From Clitopilus passeckerianus (Eukaryota; Basidiomycota; Agaricomycetes; Agaricales; Entolomataceae): a stretch of 64,000 nucleotides of DNA. This document shows, piece by piece, positions 34,384-44,430 of the stretch. Each line of letters starts with the position of its first letter. Positions within the stretch are counted from its first letter, which is position 1. Position numbers and translations under genes: made by a program. A model generated the notes under the pieces. That model ran no database searches, was not told the origin of the DNA, and saw only the letters and a list, made by a program, of their open reading frames with translations. The stretch is taken from the NCBI GenBank assembly GCA_944990035.1, contig CALYLX010000128.1, forward strand, positions 62,001 to 126,000, given 5' to 3'.

Positions 34384-35627
34384 TGTAAGAGGTTTGGCTT
34401 GCGAGTGAACTCGACTGTTAAGCAGGTAAGTCGGTTGCTTGAGGTGTTATGGGAAGAGGGAGTGGCTTATATAGGTTTTCGACGCAGACACTGACAAAAG
34501 GAGAGTGCAACAAGGTATTACGCAGAACCAAGTATCGGCGTCATGAGCTCGGCAGTTATGCAAGGGCATTTGCTGGTTGCGAATAGAAATACAGCATTCC
34601 AGCTTCATAATCTCCATTCCGTGGACCAAGCAAGCAGTGCTTAGACGTTTCGTAAGCCCCCCTCATAGCCTGAGTAACATAAGCGCAGTCTAATTGGATC
34701 CTCAATCGTATGCCAGTGGAAATCAGGATGTGAAATCAAATCTCAGTTCCGCGGGCAGGGAGAGTTGGAACTCCCTTCAATTCAAAGTTCTGTTTTGGGA
34801 GACAGACCGGTATTTACTTAGAAATGTCTACCGTCAGCAGGAACGGTCACACCGACGTTGGGAACTTTCCGTGACTTGTGGAGCGTAGCAGACCAGTAAC
34901 GAATCAGTTCCGAAAGAATAGGCTACCGAGGCCATAATGGTGGCTGAGTGCGTATTGGTCAGAGGCAAATGATAAGAAACCGGATGGTGGTTGTGAACAG
35001 AGAGGCTCAGTGGTCATCCGGGGCGCATCAAACCTCATTTTAGATTGATCCACTCTTTGCGGGCCGACGCTCTCTGTAATACCATTGATCAAATTGCAAA
35101 TTGTTTCAATGATGTTGGGCGGGAAAGCGGAGGATTCATCGTCGCGGATGATCTCAATCTTACATGAAGAGCACCATCCCCCGCAAATTCAAAATCAGCG
35201 GACATTGTCACGGTCTTGATCAAAGGGGGGACAACCCCAAATCCGTCACGGTGCCAAGCGGGGAGGCGATGCTATTCTTCTTCCGTTGGCCATTCGATGT
35301 AAAGACGCCTGAGCTTGGTTGAGCCACCCAGAGACTCTTATTTAAAATGTTTTGCAGCTGTGAGGGACAATGGTCTGCGACCACAGCCCTCCTTAATAGT
35401 TTCAGAAACCATTCCGTGACATCGTTCTCTCGATAGCTCAGTGCATTGCGTAGGTTACGGAGGAGAAATGCTGAGCCAGGATGCATGAATGTAAATTTTG
35501 AACTCCCATGGGGCATGAGGTAATTGAGATAGCAGTGGAGGACGAACGATAGATTCACAAAGATGGATAATCCAGATAGACGAGGAATAGTAAATTATCG
35601 GGTAATTCCATAGACCCGGATTTAAGC
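34384..35627. other. Spacer between paralogues 1 and 2
   Basis: Intergenic DNA of 1.2 kb. The right end (about 35440-35627) resembles the DNA downstream of paralogue 3 (about 36665-36892), for instance around gtgcattgcgtaggtt versus gtacattgcataggtt. It is therefore copied 3' flank, not a gene. The frame at 35220-35558 is a shadow inside this flank. Confidence 0.5.
34466..34473 (-). promoter_or_regulatory. TATA box of paralogue 1
   Basis: TATATAAG on the minus strand, about 83 nt upstream of the start codon at 34383. Confidence 0.5.
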
Positions 35628-36291
35628 CTATCCTCTGAAATTATAGCTCTGGGCGTCGGAACCGTTGCAGGTCTCAAGGGTAAGAGTAGCACCAGCAGAC
35701 GAGCCGGTGACACACTTCCCGGTAGAAGGATTGCGAATGACGCAGCCAAGTGCAAATACATTGCCTTGACCGGCATTAGGACAGCTGTTGCAATCGATTG
35801 AAAACGCTTGTGGACTAGAAAGAATAAGTGTGAGTGCCTAGATTAATGGCTTTAGATAGACCTCGAACCTCGGGAAGTTGTAAGTAACGATTTGGAAACC
35901 TAAATTTCCGTTCGCCCCGGATAGGGCAAACTGGCGGTTAGTGTCCGCGACAAGCCTGCATCGCACAGTCAGCGTCTGTGAATTGTTTGTTGTGAACAAG
36001 AACATACTTGAAAGTATACGTATTGGTCGGTTGCCCAGTGAACGCAACGTAGAACTCCCCAGTGCCAAAGGCTTGGTGGGCCTCAGTCTTGGTGAGAGTT
36101 ACTGGACCTCCAACATAGAATGAAGGGGTCCATTCATTGACGAAGGAGTTGACAGCTGCATTGTGATAAATCGTCTGAGCGCCACCCTGAAAGTTGGGTT
36201 TGCAGGTGCCGCGCTGGGCAATAGGGTTGGCACCAGCAATGCCAATAAAGGCGAAGAAGGACAGAAGAGAGAACGATGTGGTTGAGAACAT
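35628..36291 (-). CDS. Secreted six-cysteine paralogue 2
   Basis: Secreted protein, close sister of paralogue 3. Signal peptide MFSTTSFSLLSFFAFIGIAG, then NPIAQR and the mature start GTCKPNFQGGAQTIYHN. Exon 1 continues with VNEWTPSFYVGGPVTLTKTE and FGTGEFYVAFTGQPTNTYTF. Exon 2 is LVADTNRQFALSGANGNLGF with TYNFPRF. Exon 3 is QAFSIDCNSCPNAGQGN, ALGCVIRNPSTGKCVTG and LTLETCNGSDAQSYNFRG. Introns are short GT-AG at the same sites as in the other copies. All six cysteines are present. Function unknown; the third exon suggests a beta-trefoil-like repeat. TATA box 40 nt upstream. Both flanks resemble those of paralogue 3. Confidence 0.87.
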
Positions 36292-36892
36292 GTTTTTCGA
36301 GTTGTTATTGAACCTCGAGACACAACAGGGTATTTATACCCGGTGGTTCATGAGAGCAAATTGGGAACTTCAAGGGTATTAAAGTCCGTATTCCGTAGGA
36401 AACCTAGACGGGCGACCATTCTAAGGGGTCAGGAAGAGGGTAGTTGGAAGCTGTGTTGAGTGGACATTCAGCGCGCAAATCATCGGTTTCGCAGAAACGC
36501 TATATTTGGTACATATGTATGGGGGAATTTGTACCATCAGCGTTCGCCATTTCTGGACACTACTTATTTCAGTTGTTTTGCGGTACTGGCGGGCATGACC
36601 TGCAAGTACAGCCTTCCTTGATATCGCCTGACGAAGGCAGGTAGTATTACTCGGTATTGGTCTTCCCATTGTTCAGTACATTGCATAGGTTGCCGAGAAG
36701 AAATGCTTGTCTGATTTTCACGGATAGAATACAGAGACACCTGCAGGGAACCAAGGAATGTTTCTGGAGTACATTCGGTTGTGCATCGAATACACGAACG
36801 ATACATTCATAAAGATAGATAATATAGAAAGGGCAGGCAAAGCGAATATTGTCTGAGTCCATAGGCCTAGCTGAGATGGTAGTCGAGGCCTT
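36292..36892. other. Spacer between paralogues 2 and 3
   Basis: Holds the promoter of paralogue 2 and the 3' flank of paralogue 3. The promoter part (36340-36560) aligns by eye with the upstream DNA of paralogue 3 (37600-37850), for example tagttggaagctgt and the stretch around ctatatttgg. No gene. Confidence 0.55.
36331..36338 (-). promoter_or_regulatory. TATA box of paralogue 2
   Basis: TATAAATA on the minus strand, 40 nt upstream of the start codon at 36291, inside flanking DNA shared with paralogue 3. Confidence 0.55.
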
Positions 36893-37559
36893 CTAAGCCG
36901 CTGGTCCCCTGAAGTTATAGCTCTGGGCATCGGACCCGTCGCAGGTTTCAAGAGTGAGGGCAGCACCAGCAGATAAGCCAGTAACACACTTCCCGGTAGA
37001 AGGATTGCTGATGACACAGCCAAGGGCGAAGATGTTGCCTTGGCTGGCATCGGGGCAGCTGTCGCAATCAATTGAAAGCTCCTGTGAGCTAGATAAAAGA
37101 AATGTGAGCGATTGAGTGCATCCAAGCGGGAGAGACCCCGAACCTCGGGAAATCATAAGTAGCAGTTTGGAAACCCAGGTTCCCGTTCGCCCCGGATAGA
37201 GCAAACTGACTATTGGTGTTCGCAACAAGTCTGTATGCATGGTCAGAGGCGGTGAATCGTGTGCAAGGAGAAAGATCATACCTGAATGTGTTGGTCGGCT
37301 GCCCAGTTAACGCAACATAGAATTCCCCAGTACCAAAGGCTCGGCGTGCCTCCATTTGCGTGAGAGTCAATGGACCGCCGACGTAGAACGAAGGGGTCCA
37401 CTCATTGACGAAGAAATTGACACCAGCATTGTGGTAAATCGTCTGAGCACCATCCCGAAAATCGGGTTTGCAAGTGCTGCGTTGGGCAATGGGGTTGGCG
37501 GCAGAAATGCCAACACAGGCGAAGGAAGACAGAAGGGCAAGGGATGCTGGTGAGAACAT
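36893..37559 (-). CDS. Secreted six-cysteine paralogue 3
   Basis: Near-twin of paralogue 2. Signal peptide MFSPASLALLSSFACVGISA, then NPIAQR and STCKPDFRDGAQTIYHNAGV. Exon 1 has VNEWTPSFYVGGPLTLTQME and FGTGEFYVALTGQPTNTFR. Exon 2 is LVANTNSQFALSGANGNLGF with TYDFPRF. Exon 3 is QELSIDCDSCPDASQGN, ALGCVISNPSTGKCVTG and LTLETCDGSDAQSYNFRG, ending PAA. Intron sites and the six-cysteine order are conserved. The high identity with paralogue 2, and their shared flanks, point to a recent duplication of a unit of roughly 1.3 kb. Function unknown. Confidence 0.88.
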
Positions 37560-37599
37560 GTTTCCTGAGCTGTTGCTAGTATTAGAGAAATCGACAGAG

Positions 37600-37607
37600 T
37601 ATAAATA
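37600..37607 (-). promoter_or_regulatory. TATA-like element of paralogue 3
   Basis: TATTTATA on the minus strand, about 41 nt upstream of the start codon at 37559, matching the position in paralogue 2. Confidence 0.45.
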
Positions 37608-37900
37608 CTCAGACTGAAGTTGATACTAGATGGTCATGAGCACACAAGCAAGGAACTTCGTGGGTATCAAAGACCGCGTTACGTAGGAATTGTTGTCGGG
37701 TCCCCGTTCCGAAGGGTCACTGAAAAAATGTAGTTGGAAGCTGTATTGACCCAACATTCAACACAAGATTGATTCAGGAGAAGCACTATATTTGGCGCCC
37801 ATGCACGGGAACTTCGTGGCATCAGTGTTCACCATCTGGCCAATTCACGTTATCTCTCTTGGATCTAGGGACCAGGACCAGCATTTAAAGGCATTCCCGT

Positions 37901-38665
37901 TCATTCCCGCCACCATGAGAGCCCATAGTATCTGCTAGATGGGGTCAGTTAGCCGTTATAGAGGCAGAAATAAGAGAAAGAGACATACAAAATCTTGGCA
38001 TTCTGGGCATCAAGTAGTTGCAGGCCGGGACTCTGAGTACCTAGATCTCCAGTTCTGAGGGCCTGAGGATCCGATTTAACAGGCGAGTCTATCTTGACAG
38101 ATGCCAGGGGTCTTTGAAAGGAGCGGCCAGGAAGGACCGTTGAGTTATAGGTATCTCCGTATATCGTCCTATCCTAACCACTTTCTTGGCTGGAACGAAA
38201 GACCACCGCATATTTGAGCCTGCGTTCGCGTTTGGGCCTGCTGCGACCTTGGTAGGAAAGCGGTGATTGGGGTCTGCAACGGTAATCGTCGAATGGGCTG
38301 ACCTACGCCACTCGCTCCCATACTTGGGCTATCCCGGGCGTCACTGACATGGATTAACTAAATGCGATGCGTGGATGCTCAGCGGCCACTGGGTGGCGGA
38401 ATACGTTCCAGGTAGCATACTACGCATGTTGTTTGAGAATGGACAGCGCTCTGTCTTGATCTGTCGTGTTCAGCTCAGAAGACGGTGGTGGTACTGGACA
38501 ACTTGAAAAACGTGACTGTTGTTGGTCCCCACTTAGGTCCGTCACTCGCGTCCATTCACGATCGTGGTTTGGGCTCAAGACCAATTCTAGTAACTTAATC
38601 ATTTGTCTACCCAACCTCGAAAAGGTCCAACGTGTTATATTCCTTGCATTGATAACTAATAACAA
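37901..38665 (-). pseudogene. Unrecognised broken gene between paralogues 3 and 4
   Basis: Protein-like sequence appears on the minus strand in several frames. Segments are KLLELVLSPNHDREWTRVTD with SGDQQQSRFSSCPVPPPSSE (about 38450-38600); WRRSAHSTITVADPNHRFPT, MRWSFVPAKKVVRIGRYT (about 38160-38310); then GDTYNSTVLPGRSFQRPLAS and TQSPGLQLLDAQNAKIL (about 37990-38150). A GT-AG intron of about 55 nt then leads to YYGLSWWRE and a stop at 37901. The frame must shift near 38145 and stops lie between the first two segments. It is unrelated to the secreted family. I cannot name it. It may be a relic disrupted when the array expanded. Confidence 0.35.
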
Positions 38666-38771
38666 CTAAGAAAAGTCAAAGGGAGTTCTCTGATCGTACG
38701 CTTTAAATTATGAACAACTGATGTCCTTAACTGGGACGAAAAGTCTTGGACAAGTCTCATGAGCGCTTCTC

Positions 38772-39446
38772 TCAAGTTGGGCGACCAGCAAAGATATACG
38801 ACTGGTCAGGCGAGCCATTGCACGCCTTCAATTTAAGGGTAACACCCTCCAACCACCCAGTGACACACTTCCCGGTGGCACGATGGGTGATAACGCAATT
38901 CCCATTGAAAATGGGAGGGTATTCACTGTCTTCTGGTGACGCGCAATAGGCGCAGTCGATGAAAAACTCTTGATTACTGTAACGGTCATGGTTAGACTTC
39001 AAAACTGGGTAGGTATAAATGGACGAACTTTGGGAAACTATAAGCAATAGGTTTGAAAACTAGATCGCCGTTTGTGAAGCCTTGGAGTGCATACTGACGT
39101 GCAGAATCCGCGACAGCTCTGCAAAAGTGGGGATCAGTTACATCCACAATGTATGCAGGATGACTTACTTGAATTGGTACGTCCCGCTAGCCTGTCCAGC
39201 GAGAGGAACGAGAAACTCCCCAGTGGCAAAGCCCTCTATGGAATTGCGACCGGTGATGGTTACATGCCCACCATTGCTGATATGAGGAGTCCACTCGTTA
39301 ATCCAGTTTCTACCAGGTGAGCGGTAGATTGTTTGGGCGTTGCCTACAAAGTTAGGCTTGCATGTATCACGAGTATCCAGAGGAGTGGCGACTGCAAAAC
39401 TAAGTGTGGTGGCGAGATAAAGGAGGGCGATCTTTAAGACGAACAT
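38772..39446 (-). CDS. Secreted six-cysteine paralogue 4
   Basis: Secreted protein, sister of paralogue 5. Signal peptide MFVLKIALLYLATTLSFAVA, then TPLDTR and DTCKPNFVGNAQTIYRSPGR. Exon 1 continues NWINEWTPHISNGGHVTITG and FATGEFLVPLAGQASGTYQF. Exon 2 is AVADSARQYALQGFTNGDLV with AYSFPKF. Exon 3 is QEFFIDCAYCASPEDSEYP, NGNCVITHRATGKCVTGW and LKLKACNGSPDQSYIFAGRP. Two short introns sit at the family positions. No good TATA box is visible; a weak ctttaata lies at about 39494-39501. DNA upstream (39560-40000) is related to that upstream of paralogue 5. Confidence 0.87.
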
Positions 39447-40587
39447 GGTAGACGAGTGATCGGTATGAGCAAGGAGGGAAACATTCCGCCTTCCTTTAAT
39501 ACAAACTCCTAAGTTAATTTCGCCATTAACATTTCCCGTTCAATATAGAGTAACAATCTTTTTCGCTTCTACCTGTTGGCTTGGAAGGGGGTGCAAGACA
39601 GATACGCCAAGTCGAGCCACGACTTCCCATCGCAAGCGAAGGTTCGCCCCAGAGAGCGGCTCCTTAGGATTAGATGTCAAGATAGGGCGTCATACGATCT
39701 GTCAAATTCTTTGAAACGCTCTTGGTCTGCTCATTCCTTCCATTGCAGACAGTGTCACGGTCTGGAATGGCCGGGAGATCCAGGAAGTAAGGGATCCCCG
39801 AAAGCCTGGAAAGGATCGCCGACAGCAGCTTGATGACGTTGACCATGTCGATCTCGAACACAAAGACCCAGGCACATAGGCAAATGCCAAGATTTTCGCA
39901 GGTAAAGGACGCTAGAAGGCCTTGACAGAGATCGCGGGGAGGCCAGCGTCAAAGTGAAACGGCGTTTAGAAGCCGTTTCTCAACGTAGACCACCAGAAAT
40001 GGGATGGCCGTGTCAAACCTACTCCCTAGACTGAGTGTCCACTGAAAATCTGGGCGATGCTATACGTATTTGTGGCTTAGTGCAGAGTGGCGGTTGATAG
40101 TTCCAATGGTCAAAGGCAACAGCTGTCATTTTCGACATTTTCATTTGTGCAGAGGAGTTAGGCAGCGTATAGTATCGGGTAAGGGCTAAGATGATGCTTG
40201 TGTTGAGTTACTCGTAGGCAGTCCTTCAGCTTCAGCGCCAAATGGGTTACGACATTCCCACGGTAAACCTGCCTGCTACACTGCAACTGGGGGGACAAAT
40301 AGATGACATCGACAAAGCTGCCTAAACGTCCTCGAATGATCATAACGATATGTGAAAACTAGCCAAGTGATTCACGGAAGCTCCTCAGGGCTTGGCGTCA
40401 CGACTCAATATGAACTCCACGCTCCTGCGTACGAGTCGGCCCCATCCATCTTACAAGGTCCACAACACGAATTTATTGCGTTTACAGCTACCTAACGTCC
40501 CAAAGAACCATCCGCGCACAAGAAGTCCAATAACGGAGCACGAGAAAGAATAAAGAAGGGGTGATTTAAAGCTTGACAAGGTCTACT
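39447..40587. other. Spacer between paralogues 4 and 5
   Basis: Upstream DNA of paralogue 4 plus the 3' flank of paralogue 5. The part at 39570-40000 shares blocks in the same order with 41440-41850: tgatgacgttgaccatgtcgatctcgaac versus tcatgacgttgagtttgtcg, then agccgtttct, cgtagacc and ccagaaatgg. No gene. Confidence 0.5.
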
Positions 40588-41267
40588 TTATGCTGAAGGA
40601 CCGCTTGCAAAGATATACGACTGATCAACCGAGCCATTGCACGTCTCCAAGCGAAGCGTAACTCCGTCTAAGTATCCGGTAACACATTTCCCAGTCGCAA
40701 CGTGAGTAATCGCACAATACGACTGGAAAATTCGAGGTTGACCTGATCCTGGCGGAGTACAAGTGGCGCAGTCGATGGAGAACTCTTGTTTACTACAGAA
40801 AATTCAGATGAGACTCTGGAATTCAAGAGGTAGCCAGAGACGAACTTGGGGAAATTATAAGCAATGGGCTTGAAAATGAGGTCGCCGTTTGCAGAGCCTT
40901 GAAGAGCAAACTGACGTGCAGAATCGGCTGCAGCTCTGGGTAAAAGAAGGAGGTCAATAAAATTCATAAGATACGCATGTTTGACTTACTTGAATTGGTA
41001 TGTTCCACTGGATTGCCCAGTGAAGGGTACCAAGAACTCGCCGGTAGCGAATGCGTCTTCGAAGTAGCGACCCGCAATTGTTACGTGCCCACCATTGCTG
41101 ATATGGGGTGTCCACTCGTTGATCCAGTTACGACCAGGTGAGCGATAAACAGTCTGTGCATTGCCTTCAAAGTTGGGCTTGCAAGTATCACGGGCAGCAA
41201 GAGGGCTGGCAATTGCAACACTAAGAGAGGTAGCAAGAGAGAGAAGGGCGATCTTGGAGAAGAACAT
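40588..41267 (-). CDS. Secreted six-cysteine paralogue 5
   Basis: Sister of paralogue 4. Signal peptide MFFSKIALLSLATSLSVAIA, then SPLAAR and DTCKPNFEGNAQTVYRSPGR. Exon 1 has NWINEWTPHISNGGHVTIAG, YFEDAFATGEFLVPFTGQSS and GTYQFK. Exon 2 is AAADSARQFALQGSANGDLI with AYNFPKF. Exon 3 is KQEFSIDCATCTPPGSG, YCAITHVATGKCVTGYLDG and VTLRLETCNGSVDQSYIFAS, ending GPSA. All six cysteines and both intron positions are conserved. TATA box 65 nt upstream of the ATG. Function unknown; the last exon matches a single beta-trefoil-like repeat pattern. Confidence 0.88.
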
Positions 41268-42191
41268 GCCAGGCCTATTCAGAGATGAGAGTAGTGAGTA
41301 CGCTGTGGACTTGGAGGGCGGCCCACGTCCCTTTATATGCTTCGGGGAGTCATTTTCGCTTTCAATACTGTAGCGCCAATCTTCGTCGCGCTGGGAAGTT
41401 ACGAGACAGATACAGGGGCAGGGCTGTGAGCCAAGTCAAACAATGGCTTCCCATCCCGAACGGAGTATCTCGCAAAGAGGATTCAAGGGACCAGGTAGTA
41501 GGATGAGACGTCAGACGACCTGTCGGACTGTTTGAAACCGTTCTTGGTGTCTTCATTTCATGCATTGTAGACATATTCGCGGCGTAGCATGACCGGAGGC
41601 CTCCAAGAGTGAAGGAGCGTCCCCAGACTGGGCCAGACGGCCCTGTAAAGGATCACCGTGGGAGTAGAATCATGACGTTGAGTTTGTCGATCTCGAACAA
41701 AGAATCAGGCACATATTCTACTGCCAAGACCTTTGCAGGTAGTGGACCCTAGAGGAGCTTCGCCGAAATCACAGGAGTGTCAACGTCGAGGGCGTCGACG
41801 GTGTTTTAGAGCCGTTTCTGTGGCGTAGACCTCCGCCAGAAATGGTAAGATGTCAAGCCTACTACCTTCCGGTCCTTTCCCTTCTGAAATTGTGGGCGGT
41901 GCGATTGATGTGGTTGAGTACAGAGTAGTGGCTGATCATCCTGCAGTGATGAGATGCCAAAGTAAAGCTACTCAAATTTCGACATAATCCGAAATCGACC
42001 AAAACAGATATGATGCGTGCAGGGACTTCAGATTCCAGAGCCACGGATACCTTTGAATCTAGGTAAGATGATGAATTAGCTTCTAGAGCGAAGTATATGG
42101 CCGTAGAATACTATTGAATTTATGGTTCGTCTGCGTGTCCAAGCAATTCAACAATTTCCATTCAATTCGTGAGGACGACATTCCTAGGGAG
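41268..42191. other. Spacer between paralogues 5 and 6
   Basis: Promoter and copied upstream DNA of paralogue 5 (to about 41850), then the 3' flank of paralogue 6. No coding frame supported. Confidence 0.5.
41332..41337 (-). promoter_or_regulatory. TATA box of paralogue 5
   Basis: TATAAA on the minus strand, 65 nt upstream of the start codon at 41267. Paralogues 6 and 7 have the same element at nearly the same distance. Confidence 0.55.
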
Positions 42192-42876
42192 TTATGCAGT
42201 AGGTCCGCTAGTAATTATGTAGGACTGCTCATTTGCACCAGTGCACGCCTCCAAGCTGAGTGTAACGCCTCCGGCGATACCAGCGACACATTTGCCAGAA
42301 GCAGCATGAGTAATAACGCATCCTTCGGCAAAGGTGTGTTCTACATTCGACCCAGGATCAGGACAGGAGACGCAATCGATCGAAAATTCCTGTTTACTGA
42401 CAAAATGGACTCCAATCAATATAATTGTGGACATGATTGAAAGAGAATACAGACTTTGGAAATGTGTATGAAATCTGTTTGAAAGAAAGGTCGCCACTAG
42501 CTGCTCCCGCAAGAGCAAATGCGTGAGCGCTGTCTGCAACAGCTCTGAATTGTTTAATTAGCCTATAGTATCAATATGTGGCGGAATGAACAAACTTGAT
42601 CTGGTATGTGCCGCTGCTGGTACCAGTGAATGGGATGAAAAACTCTCCGTTCCAGAAGCTATCATCGTAATATGTGCTGGTTATCGTGACATGCCCTCCA
42701 GCGCTGACTGGAGTTGGAGGCGTCCATTGGTTGTACGTGAAACGACCAGGAGTACGATATATTGTTTGGGCATTACCCTCAAAGTTGGGCCTGCAAGTAT
42801 CGCGGGGAAGAACAGGTGTACTAAACGCCAGCCCGACGGAGCCAGCCAGAGTCAAGAAGGCAATCCTCGTGAACAT
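42192..42876 (-). CDS. Secreted six-cysteine paralogue 6
   Basis: Sister of paralogue 7. Signal peptide MFTRIAFLTLAGSVGLAFS, then TPVLPR and DTCRPNFEGNAQTIYRTPGR. Exon 1 continues TYNQWTPPTPVSAGGHVTIT, NGEFFIPFTGTSSGTYQIK. Exon 2 is AVADSAHAFALAGAASGDLS with SYTFPK. Exon 3 is KQEFSIDCVSCPDPGSNVEH, GCVITHAASGKCVAGIAGG and VTLSLEACTGANEQSYIITS, ending GPTA. The usual NEWTP is NQWTP here and CNGS is CTGA, so the putative trefoil repeat is slightly changed. TATA box 64 nt upstream. Function unknown. Confidence 0.87.
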
Positions 42877-43739
42877 AGTCGAAGTAGGGCAGAGTTATAG
42901 AGACCAATGGCGTACTTTGTGCCTCGTATTAATGTTACCTTTATACCTGAACTCGACCCCTGAAGGTTCAAGTCAGGTATTTACGTTAAGGGAGCTTTCT
43001 AGGTTTGCAACCAGCTCAGTCTTAGTGCCTTCCTGTCAGGTCAGCGCTGCCAGAGAGAGCTTCATCACCAATGGTGAGCTATTTTCAACCAGGGCATTCG
43101 ATGTCAAGCTGTCATAGTCCATAGTCAGGAGATTTCTTTTTTCACTTTTCTTCGTAGTCCGGTCTGAAAAGACCGGAATCGAGCCCTAAGAGCCTAAAGT
43201 TTCTGAAATTTCCCAGAAAAGGCTGTCGAGGGACTGGGGATGATGACGTGTATCATTCGTCAATTGCAAGGTACATACCCTTTCGCAGACATGTTAAAAT
43301 GGAAATGGTCCAGAGATGGCCGTATCGAGCATGTCAGATTCAGTCTCTGAGGTAATAGCGGAGAGAATCATCCGTGGATCTGCCACATCATCGAGAATGA
43401 GAAATACTTTGAGAGGAGGACCACAGCCTCTGCGTGCCCCTACATCGTAGTTGATTGGGCGGTGATAAGAGACCTGAGTGTCCCTCAAGAACACCCATGA
43501 TTTGCCTGAGACTTGATGTTGAGTGTCCAAGGATCTTAAACAGTCGCAGACGGGCATTCACAGCTAGTCACGAATAGATTGAGCAACTTTATGCTACAGT
43601 TGACTGTTCGATGCCTAGGCCAATCAAATCTCGTAGAAGTTCCTGTAAAACTGTTCGTGTATCCAAAACCAGAACAATTCAAACAATTTCATGCAATAAG
43701 TAAGAAAGTATAGTTGTAGCAAACGCCAGTCAAGCGAAG
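42877..43739. other. Spacer between paralogues 6 and 7
   Basis: Promoter of paralogue 6 and 3' flank of paralogue 7. A short inverted repeat (gtccggtctgaaaagaccggaat, 43157-43179) could form a stem-loop of six to seven pairs; its role is unknown. No gene. Confidence 0.45.
42940..42945 (-). promoter_or_regulatory. TATA box of paralogue 6
   Basis: TATAAA (in GGTATAAAGG) on the minus strand, 64 nt upstream of the start codon at 42876. Confidence 0.55.
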
Positions 43740-44430
43740 TTAGGCAGCAGGCCCGCTGGTGAAGGTGTAAGTCTGCTCGTTCGAGCCGTTGCAAGTTTCC
43801 AAGCGGAGTGTAACACCATGGGCAATGCCAGTGACGCATTTACCGGTAGCGACATGCGTGACAGTGCAACCTTCGGCAAATTTGTGTTGTGCAACTGTTC
43901 CAGGCTCAGGGCAGACTGCGCAACTGATAGCAAACTCCTGATTGCTGTTAATGAAGATTTGAAATGAGTGCCCGAATGTCTAGAGAAGGAACGGATGATA
44001 CAGACTTTGGGAAGTTGGAGGAGATCGGTTTGAAGGAGAGATCCCCACTGACTGAGCCGGCCAGTGCGAAAGCTCGAGCGCTGTCAGCAGCCGCTCTGCA
44101 ACACGCTATCAGTCACTGACGTCCAGGAAAATATGACAACACGGCTTACTTGAATTGGTACGTGCCGCTGCTGGTGCCTGTGAATGGGACGAAGAACTCT
44201 CCAAAAGCATAGGCATCCTCGTAGTATCTACTAACTACGGTGACGTGCCCGCCATTTGCGACCGGAAGTTGTGGTGTCCACTCATTGAAGGTGTTGCGAC
44301 CAGGAGAGCGGAAGATTGTTTGGGCATTGCCTTCAAAATTAGGCTTGCATGTCTGGCGTGGAAGCAGAGGAGTACCGAGCACCACGCTTGCAGAAGCGAT
44401 TAGAACAGCGAGAGTAAACTTGGTAAACAT
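43740..44430 (-). CDS. Secreted six-cysteine paralogue 7
   Basis: The rightmost, 5'-most array member. Signal peptide MFTKFTLAVLIASASVVLG, then TPLLPR and QTCKPNFEGNAQTIFRSPGR. Exon 1 has NTFNEWTPQLPVANGGHVTV, YYEDAYAFGEFFVPFTGTSS and GTYQFK. Exon 2 is AAADSARAFALAGSVSGDLS with SNFPK. Exon 3 is NQEFAISCAVCPEPGTVAQH, GCTVTHVATGKCVTGIAHG and VTLRLETCNGSNEQTYTFTS, ending GPAA. Six cysteines, both introns and the pre-cysteine Arg are conserved. TATA box 70 nt upstream. Function unknown. Confidence 0.88.

Noticed and set aside
35220..35558. Minus-strand frame of 112 codons between paralogues 1 and 2
   Set aside because: Its left part lies in DNA similar to the 3' flank of paralogue 3, where the frame is not kept; not a gene or eighth paralogue.
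43157..43179. Short inverted repeat as an intrinsic terminator
   Set aside because: Stem of six to seven pairs without a T tract in a eukaryotic intergenic region; rho-independent termination does not apply here.
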